A stretch of DNA of 19,889 nucleotides. Origin: Eubacterium sp. (lineage in GTDB: Bacteria > Bacillota > Clostridia > Oscillospirales > Acutalibacteraceae). The DNA is taken from assembly GCA_024696725.1 (NCBI GenBank), contig JAILGO010000072.1, positions 1-19,889 of the forward strand, written 5' to 3'. The first letter of the stretch is position 1. Each line of letters starts with the position of its first letter. Positions 9,419-14,556 of the stretch are shown here, piece by piece. The notes under the pieces were generated by a model. The model searched no databases and was not told where the DNA came from. It saw nothing but the letters and a program-made list of their open reading frames with translations. A program made the translations under genes and the position numbers.

Positions 9419-10676
9419 AAACTACTTCTCCTTCACAGAGCGTTAATATGTTTTTACCGTAAACCTCCCAGCCTTCAAAAGGTGTGGCTTTTCCTTTAGA
9501 TAAAAATTCGTTAGAATTTATCTTTCTTAAACATTCAAGGTCTATAACAGCAAGGTCAGCTATTTCGCCCTTTTCTATCCTGCCCGTACCGAGTGAAAAA
9601 ATCTTTCTCGGTCTTACCGACATCATATAAACAAGCTTTTCAAGAGTGATTATACCCGTTTTAACAAGCTTAGTATAAAGTACGGGGAAAGCGGTCTCAA
9701 GTCCGACAACGCCCATTGCCGAGTCTTTAAGTCCCCTGCTCTTTTCCTCATTTGAATGAGGAGCGTGGTCGGTCGCTATAACGTCGATTGTTCCGTCGAT
9801 AACTCCCTGAAGCAAGGCACGTCTGTCTTCGTCAGAGCGAAGCGGCGGATTCATTTTAAATCGCCCGTCCTCGAGCAAGTCGTTATCGCATAGTGTTAGA
9901 TAATGAGGTGCCGTTTCGCAGGTTACTTTTACTCCTCTTTTTTTAGCGGCTCTGATTATCTCAACGCTCTCCTTAGTTGATATATGACAAACATGATACT
10001 GACAGCCTGTCTTCTCGGCGAGCTCGCAGTCTCTTTTTATCTGAACCCATTCACTTTCAGAGCAAATACCTTTATGATTATGCTTTTTCGCATACTCGCC
10101 GTCGTGAATATACCCGCCGTTCAGTAGCTCGTTCACCTCACAGTGAGCGGAGATTATCTTACCGAGAGAAGCACATTCGGTCATAGCCTTTTCCATAAGC
10201 TCAGCCGTCTGAACACCGCATCCGTCATCAGAGAAGCCGACGGCTAAATCCTTTAGTGAAGAAAAATCAACTAACTCGCCTTCGCCTTTTCTTCCTTTAG
10301 TTATAGAAGCAAAAGGATAAACCTTAATAATCGCATCCTTACGGATTATATCGGTCTGCGCCTTAATTCCCTCAACGCTATCGGGAACGGGATTAACGTT
10401 AGGCATCGTACAGACTGCGGTATATCCTGATAATGCGGCAGCCTCAGTACCTCTTTTTATAGTTTCCTTATATGAAAAGCCGGGCTCACGAAGATGAACA
10501 TGAACATCAACGAAGCCCGGAATTAAATACTTGCCCGAACAATCAAAAACGCAATCAACAGCCTCAACAGAAAGTGAGGCGCCGACAGCGCTGATAAAAT
10601 TGTTTTCAATTATAACGTCTTTTTTTTCAAAACCGTTACCCGAAAATACGAAAGCATTTTTGATAAGAAGCGTCAT
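9405..10676 (-). CDS. pyrC: Dihydroorotase, class I
   Basis: Cyclises carbamoyl aspartate to dihydroorotate. The 423-residue protein is of the long class I type found in Bacillus. Metal ligands are visible at His59 and His61 (DVHVHLREPG), His178 (ISAHCE), His231 (YHVCHIST) and Asp303 (ATDHAPHS). Asp150-Asp151 lies where class I enzymes use an Asp in place of the carbamylated lysine. The frame continues upstream to 10730, through the -10 box, so the ATG at 10676 with AAAGGAG nine bases before it is the start; MTLLIKNAFVFSG is the usual N-terminus. It is the first gene of the pyr operon, with a leader of only 17-20 nt. Confidence 0.96.
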   Translation of the reverse strand: MTLLIKNAFVFSGNGFEKKDVIIENNFISAVGASLSVEAVDCVFDCSGKYLIPGFVDVHVHLREPGFSYKETIKRGTEAAALSGYTAVCTMPNVNPVPDSVEGIKAQTDIIRKDAIIKVYPFASITKGRKGEGELVDFSSLKDLAVGFSDDGCGVQTAELMEKAMTECASLGKIISAHCEVNELLNGGYIHDGEYAKKHNHKGICSESEWVQIKRDCELAEKTGCQYHVCHISTKESVEIIRAAKKRGVKVTCETAPHYLTLCDNDLLEDGRFKMNPPLRSDEDRRALLQGVIDGTIDVIATDHAPHSNEEKSRGLKDSAMGVVGLETAFPVLYTKLVKTGIITLEKLVYMMSVRPRKIFSLGTGRIEKGEIADLAVIDLECLRKINSNEFLSKGKATPFEGWEVYGKNILTLCEGEVVYEAI

Positions 10677-10685
10677 TGAGGCTCT

Positions 10686-10697
10686 CTCCTTTCGGAA
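10686..10697 (-). promoter_or_regulatory. Short pyr leader hairpin over the ribosome site, at the transcription start
   Basis: Counting from the end of the -10 box, the minus strand reads A1 A2 A3 C4 T5 T6 C7 C8 G9 AAA GGAG. The bases T5-T6-C7-C8 can pair with GGAG around a GAAA tetraloop (T5-G being a wobble). GGAG is the core of the pyrC ribosome site. A transcript begun at C7 would keep two G-C pairs, one begun at T6 three pairs, and one begun at G9 could not form it. The arrangement resembles the start-site switch of E. coli pyrC, but the stem is very short. Confidence 0.4.
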
Positions 10698-10701
10698 GTT
10701 T

Positions 10702-10730
10702 ATTATATTATAATTCTTAAATTGAGTCAA
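10702..10730 (-). promoter_or_regulatory. pyr operon promoter, sigma-A type
   Basis: Minus strand: TTGACT (10730-10725), 17-base spacer, TATAAT (10707-10702), which is 5/6 and 6/6 to consensus. The predicted start is at about 10693-10696, leaving fewer than 20 nt before pyrC. No PyrR-binding loop, anti-terminator or terminator lies between promoter and gene. Confidence 0.85.
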
Positions 10731-10751
10731 TATGTAAAAAGATACAAAAAT

Positions 10752-10780
10752 ATGACAATTTACGCCCTTAGGTTTATAAT
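10752..10780 (+). promoter_or_regulatory. Distal plus-strand promoter upstream of dut
   Basis: ATGACA (10752-10757), 17-base spacer, TATAAT (10775-10780). It would start about 90 bases upstream of the dut ATG. Back to back with the pyr promoter, its -35 lies 22 bases from the pyr -35. The remaining leader (10787-10820) holds only a weak GTTAC/GTAAC inverted repeat. Confidence 0.55.
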
Positions 10781-10820
10781 AAAAGTTACCTTATATTGAT
10801 AATCCGGCGTAACGAAAAAC

Positions 10821-10849
10821 TTTACAACGCTCAATGATTATGATAAAAT
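10821..10849 (+). promoter_or_regulatory. Proximal plus-strand promoter of dut
   Basis: TTTACA (10821-10826), 17-base spacer, TAAAAT (10844-10849), each 5/6 to consensus. It lies about 27 bases before the dut start codon, giving a leader of roughly 20 nt. Confidence 0.6.
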
Positions 10850-10876
10850 GTCAATATCAAATTCAGGAGAAACAGT

Positions 10877-11392
10877 ATGGAAAGAATAGCAGAATTCACG
10901 AAGGTAAGCTTTGAGCAATTTGAAAAGGACTGGCTTAAATGCTTCCCCTATACCGACGACGTCAGAAAAATATACGATAATATTAAACTGCCAAGGCGCG
11001 CAACAGGCGGCTCTGCAGGCTATGACTTTTATGCTCCTAAAAGCATAACGCTCATTAAAGATAAATCCGTTCTGATTCCTACCGGAATACGCGCAAAAAT
11101 CGACGAAGGTTGGGTGCTGTCCGTATATCCCCGTTCAGGACTCGGCTTTAAGCACAGAGTTCAGCTTGACAACACCGTCGGAATTATAGACAGCGATTAT
11201 TATAATTCTTCCAATGAAGGTCATATAATGATAAAGCTATCCTGCGATGCCCACGACGAGGGCCACGAAATACTGCTTAATTGCGGCGACGGCTTCGCAC
11301 AGGGTATATTTACACAGTACGGTATCACTTATAATGACAATTCAATTGAAGAGCGCGACGGCGGCTTCGGCAGCACAGACGGGAGAAAATAA
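10877..11392 (+). CDS. dut: Deoxyuridine 5'-triphosphate nucleotidohydrolase (dUTPase)
   Basis: Hydrolyses dUTP to dUMP, keeping uracil out of DNA and supplying dUMP for thymidylate. All five trimeric dUTPase motifs are present in the 171 residues: AGYDFYAP (47-54), PRSGLG (85-90), GIIDSDYYN (102-110), AQGIF (141-145) and RDGGFGSTDGR (160-170). About 35 extra residues precede motif 1; from memory, similar N-termini occur in clostridial and phage dUTPases. The ATG follows AGGAG by seven bases. It is divergent from the pyr operon and its TAA overlaps the ATG of the next gene by one base. Its position beside the UMP operon is consistent with shared pyrimidine metabolism, though nothing shows joint control. 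Confidence 0.95.
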   Translation: MERIAEFTKVSFEQFEKDWLKCFPYTDDVRKIYDNIKLPRRATGGSAGYDFYAPKSITLIKDKSVLIPTGIRAKIDEGWVLSVYPRSGLGFKHRVQLDNTVGIIDSDYYNSSNEGHIMIKLSCDAHDEGHEILLNCGDGFAQGIFTQYGITYNDNSIEERDGGFGSTDGRK

Positions 11393-12495
11393 TGAAAAAA
11401 CACATTAAAGCTTTACTTTGTATCGTTTTAGCTTTATCGCTTCTCATAGCAAGCGGTTCTGTTGCTTTTGCTGAGGAAGAAAAAACCGTCGACGAAAGAG
11501 TTGAAGAAATCCTTAAAGGCATGACGCTAAAGGAAAAAATTGCTCAGATGATTCTTTACGACCTTCCTTCAAACCCGAAGGATACACAGGAAGAATACCA
11601 GTTCGGCGGTTATCTTCTTTTTGCAGACGCATTTAAAAACGAAACGCCTGCGGGAATAAAAAAGAAGATTAAAAAGTGGCAAAGGGTTTCAAAAGTAAAA
11701 ATGCTTATCGCGGTTGACGAGGAAGGCGGTTATATCAACCGTGTTTCAAAGTATTCTCAGTTCAGGAAAGAACCGTTTCCCTCTCCGAGCAGTTTAAGAA
11801 AGCACGGCGGAATTAAAGCAGTAAAAAAAGACAGCGCCGAAAAAGCCGCTTTATTAAAAGAGCTCGGTATAAATACGGACCTTGCGCCGGTCGCAGATAC
11901 TCCGTACAACGCTTCAAATTATATTCATTACAGAGCTTATTCCGTTGACGCGGATAAGAATTCAAAATTTGTAAGCGCTGTAATTACCGAGTTCAATAAC
12001 AATAATCTGATAGGATGTCTAAAGCACTTCCCCGGCTACGGCGGAAACGGAAATACCCACACCGATATAATCAGGGACAAAAGAAGCTTAAAAACATTTA
12101 AAACGCGCGACCTGAAGCCGTTTAAAGCAGGAATTAAAGCAGGCGCAGGGATGATACTCGTTAACCACGATATCGTAAAAGCTTTTGATAAAAACAATCC
12201 GGCTTCAATTTCAAAAAAGGTACACAGCTATCTTAGAGAGGAACTCGGATACGAAGGCGTTATTATGACCGATTCGCTTAATATGGCGGCTGCAAGGGAC
12301 TTTGTAGGTAACGATAAAAAGCTTGCCGTAAAAGCCGTCAAGGCAGGTAATGATATGCTTTGTACGGGCTACGGCAAAACCGCAATTAAGTCAATTTATG
12401 AAGCGGTAAAAAGCGGAAAAATATCCGAAAAAAGAATTAACCGAAGCGTTCGAAGGATTCTTAAAATGAAAATTCAATACGGTATAATAAAATAA
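11392..12495 (+). CDS. Secreted GH3 glycosidase, beta-N-acetylhexosaminidase (NagZ) type
   Basis: A 367-residue one-domain GH3 TIM barrel, probably removing N-acetylglucosamine or a related sugar from glycans outside the cytoplasm. Residues 1-27 form a signal peptide ending VAFA before EEEK; no lipobox cysteine is seen. DEEGGYINRV (109-118) is the sugar-binding segment, KHFPGYGGNGNTH (211-223) is the catalytic loop with the acid/base histidine His223, and MTDSLNMAA (292-300) carries nucleophile Asp294. In Bacillus NagZ the histidine works with an aspartate two residues before it (D-x-H). Here that position is Asn221, so activity or specificity may be altered. The ATG shares an A with the dut stop (TAATG) and follows GGGAG. 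A terminator ends the unit. The exact substrate is not settled. Confidence 0.85.
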   Translation: MKKHIKALLCIVLALSLLIASGSVAFAEEEKTVDERVEEILKGMTLKEKIAQMILYDLPSNPKDTQEEYQFGGYLLFADAFKNETPAGIKKKIKKWQRVSKVKMLIAVDEEGGYINRVSKYSQFRKEPFPSPSSLRKHGGIKAVKKDSAEKAALLKELGINTDLAPVADTPYNASNYIHYRAYSVDADKNSKFVSAVITEFNNNNLIGCLKHFPGYGGNGNTHTDIIRDKRSLKTFKTRDLKPFKAGIKAGAGMILVNHDIVKAFDKNNPASISKKVHSYLREELGYEGVIMTDSLNMAAARDFVGNDKKLAVKAVKAGNDMLCTGYGKTAIKSIYEAVKSGKISEKRINRSVRRILKMKIQYGIIK

Positions 12496-12515
12496 AGGGA
12501 GGTTAAGCCTCCCTT
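12495..12515. terminator. Bidirectional terminator between the GH3 gene and mazF
   Basis: An 8-bp stem AAGGGAGG/CCTCCCTT around a 5-nt loop lies between two convergent genes. On the plus strand it is followed by ATATTTTT, on the minus strand by TATTTTATT, so it can serve both. Confidence 0.8.
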
Positions 12516-12521
12516 ATATTT

Positions 12522-12863
12522 TTAAAGTCCGAAAGAAACGGAAAGAGCCTCGTTAACCTTACCCATATCGTTCGTACCGAGCGCTCCCATCTTTTCGCGA
12601 AGTCGCTGTTTATCTATTGTTCTTACCTGTTCAAGAAGCACGACGCTGTCCTTGGAAAGGCCGCAACCTCTTGCGTCAACACCGATATGAGTAGGAAGAT
12701 TGTTTTTATCCTGACGGGATGTAATTGCCGCAGCAATAACCGTCGGAGAAAATCGGTTTCCGATATCGTTCTGGACGATAAGAACGGGCCGTACACCGCC
12801 CTGCTCCGAACCCACAACAGGACTCAGGTCAGCGTAATAAATATCGCCGCGTTTCACATTCAT
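12522..12863 (-). CDS. mazF: MazF/EndoA-type endoribonuclease toxin, no adjacent antitoxin
   Basis: A 113-residue sequence-specific mRNA endonuclease of the MazF/PemK family. From memory it is close to Bacillus subtilis EndoA (NdoA) over its whole length: VKRGDIYYADLSPVVGSEQG, then GVRPVLIVQNDIGNRFSP and LLEQVRTIDKQRL are near-identical blocks. The catalytic residues correspond to Arg25 and Thr48. The ATG follows AGGGTG. In Bacillus the antitoxin gene endoAI sits directly upstream; here the 138 bases upstream contain no gene and then the terminator of the lipase. So toxin or RNase activity is expected from the sequence, while the partner must be elsewhere or absent. The family and catalytic site are clear; the target sequence is not. 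Confidence 0.92.
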   Translation of the reverse strand: MNVKRGDIYYADLSPVVGSEQGGVRPVLIVQNDIGNRFSPTVIAAAITSRQDKNNLPTHIGVDARGCGLSKDSVVLLEQVRTIDKQRLREKMGALGTNDMGKVNEALSVSFGL

Positions 12864-12968
12864 TTTATCACCCTTTTATGTGTTTCTGTTAATAGTGTTA
12901 GCAAAAACTTTCGATTTTAAACATTCCTTTTTCATTATATTCAAAGGGTGACCTTTTAGTTTCGACAT
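12864..12968 (-). other. Leader region of mazF; no gene, one weak promoter candidate
   Basis: Reading the minus strand, TATAAT (12939-12934) is the only good -10 box, but no matching -35 lies 16-18 bases before it. The inverted repeat AAAGG-TCAC-CCTTT (12957-12944) overlaps its spacer. No MazE-like reading frame is present. I see nothing else here. Confidence 0.35.
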
Positions 12969-12994
12969 AAAAAACTGCCGAAGACAGCTTCGGC
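12969..12994 (-). terminator. Terminator after the LCAT-like hydrolase gene
   Basis: Minus strand: stem GCCGAAG/CTTCGGC with a 4-nt loop (12994-12977), then AG and six T residues (12974-12969), seven bases after the stop codon. It separates this gene from mazF. Confidence 0.85.
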
Positions 12995-13001
12995 GTTTTG
13001 A

Positions 13002-14492
13002 TTATATATTAGTTAAATTCTGGTTTTCATCGGATGCAATAAACTGACCGTAGCCAAGCTTTTTCTTAACTGCTTTAAGATTATACTTAGCTTTACCGCA
13101 AGCCATTGATGCGATAAACTTTGCGGCAGCGGTACCGCGTCTGAACTGCATGTGCTGTAAATCACGGATAAACCACGTGCTGTTCGGAAGCAGGCAGGTT
13201 TTAGCGTTTATAACCTTATCGCCCGAAACATACTTTCCTTTTGCAGCCTTGCCCTTAAGCTTCTTTCCGTAATTTGCTACTGTAGCGCCTGCAGAGGCAC
13301 GGCAGGTATCAATAAGTCCGTCAATATGATTCGTTGCTTTTGAAGTAACGGGAATACCGGGCTGACCGTAATTTGCTATAATTGCAATCTGAACCTTGCG
13401 TTTTTTAAGATACTTTACGTTTTTCTTAAACCTTCCCTGAATCTTATGATACCTTTTAATCATTGTATAAAGCTCGCTCGACTTATCAAGAAAACCGACA
13501 GCGCTTGCTTTTTTTACCGCGTTATCAAAAACGTCGTAGGGCATACACTCCCAAAGAGCGGGAACATAGCCTATCCACGGAAGAATAACCTCATTACTAA
13601 GACGTTTAATAAACGCCTTGTTTTTAGAAAGCTTAGCAAGGTTTTCAGCCGCGATTCCGACTCTCTTATCACCGAGAGCCTTAACAACCTTAAGAATAGT
13701 AGGCTGAGAGGTTCCTGCGTTAGCGTTCTGCATACCGTCAAGATACTTAAGCACCTGCTTCTTGGTAATCTTAAACTCTAATCCGTAGCATCTCGTAACG
13801 TCAACGCCGCACATCGCAGGATTAACAAACAGATATCGGGACACGTCGTTTTTCTTCTTATAGGCGTCCATGTAACACGAAAGAACGGAGCCGCCGAGAG
13901 AACAGCCGACAAGAACAACCTTTTTTGCGCCAGTACGCTTTTTAACTGCCTGAACGAACTTTCTGAGTCCCTTAGCGGACTGATATATATCCTGACGCCA
14001 ATCATAATTATATGCGTAAACGTTCTTTGCGCCGTGCATAAGACAGATTTCTCTTATAAGCGCTAACTCTGATTTTTCAGCACCCTGCCAAAAATCCTTA
14101 TGCTTGGACATAGGAGTTGTCCAGTAGTTATTTACGCCCTGACCGGCTTTTACGTGTCCGTTCGGCTCACAGTTAAAGGGATTTCCTTCAACCATATCGT
14201 GAAATTTAGTAATAAGAGCGTCTGTATCAACGTCGGTTTCACTCGAAAGCAGTTTTAAAGCTTCGCCGATGAGTCCCGTATTTTTAAGAATGTCTCCGAC
14301 CTCACCGAGACCGAATGTTTTTATCTCTTTTTCTTCGTCCGTTCCGACGTTTTCATAAACGGGAGTTCCGCCGACGCCGTGAACAAGGATAATCGGAATT
14401 TTATCCTCTTTGGCAAACGCAACGCTTGTTGAACAAAGTACCATAACAAGCGTAAGAACGAAGCAAATAAGCTTTTTAATATTTCTTTTCAT
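13002..14492 (-). CDS. Secreted alpha/beta hydrolase, LCAT-like lipase or acyltransferase
   Basis: A 496-residue exported serine hydrolase. Residues 1-27 are a signal peptide ending SVAFA before KEDK. HGVGG (38-42) fits the oxyanion strand, GCSLGG (196-201) is the nucleophile elbow with Ser198, and YDWR (163-166) is the signature seen in the lecithin:cholesterol acyltransferase (PF02450) group. Asp391 in HIDGLID and His447 in RDLQHMQF are the likely other triad members. The reaction could be ester hydrolysis or acyl transfer on a lipid; the substrate cannot be read from sequence. The middle and C-terminal parts are lysine-rich. The ATG follows AGGGTG. It lies 64 bases after bglX without a clear promoter and is closed by its own terminator. 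Confidence 0.8.
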   Translation of the reverse strand: MKRNIKKLICFVLTLVMVLCSTSVAFAKEDKIPIILVHGVGGTPVYENVGTDEEKEIKTFGLGEVGDILKNTGLIGEALKLLSSETDVDTDALITKFHDMVEGNPFNCEPNGHVKAGQGVNNYWTTPMSKHKDFWQGAEKSELALIREICLMHGAKNVYAYNYDWRQDIYQSAKGLRKFVQAVKKRTGAKKVVLVGCSLGGSVLSCYMDAYKKKNDVSRYLFVNPAMCGVDVTRCYGLEFKITKKQVLKYLDGMQNANAGTSQPTILKVVKALGDKRVGIAAENLAKLSKNKAFIKRLSNEVILPWIGYVPALWECMPYDVFDNAVKKASAVGFLDKSSELYTMIKRYHKIQGRFKKNVKYLKKRKVQIAIIANYGQPGIPVTSKATNHIDGLIDTCRASAGATVANYGKKLKGKAAKGKYVSGDKVINAKTCLLPNSTWFIRDLQHMQFRRGTAAAKFIASMACGKAKYNLKAVKKKLGYGQFIASDENQNLTNI

Positions 14493-14520
14493 AATACACC
14501 CTAATTAAAAATAGTACTTC

Positions 14521-14546
14521 ACGGCACGGTGAAAACACCGTGCCGT
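14521..14546 (-). other. Strong hairpin between bglX and the hydrolase gene, without an adjacent T-run
   Basis: A perfect 11-bp stem ACGGCACGGTG/CACCGTGCCGT with a 4-nt loop. On the minus strand the next bases are GAAGTACTA and only then TTTTT, so it is not a normal intrinsic terminator like the others in this window. It may be a partial terminator or a processing or stability element between two co-transcribed genes. Confidence 0.7.
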
Positions 14547-14556
14547 ATTAATACTG

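Noticed and set aside
10677..10701. PyrR-type attenuator in the pyr leader
   Set aside because: The leader is under 20 nt; there is no space for the anti-antiterminator, antiterminator and terminator stems.
10785..10813. Inverted repeat GTTAC...GTAAC in the dut leader as a riboswitch
   Set aside because: Only five pairs with a loop of about 19 bases; no known riboswitch core was recognised.
12864..13001. Hidden mazE antitoxin gene upstream of mazF
   Set aside because: The stretch has no reading frame of adequate length with a ribosome site, and part of it is the terminator of the preceding gene.
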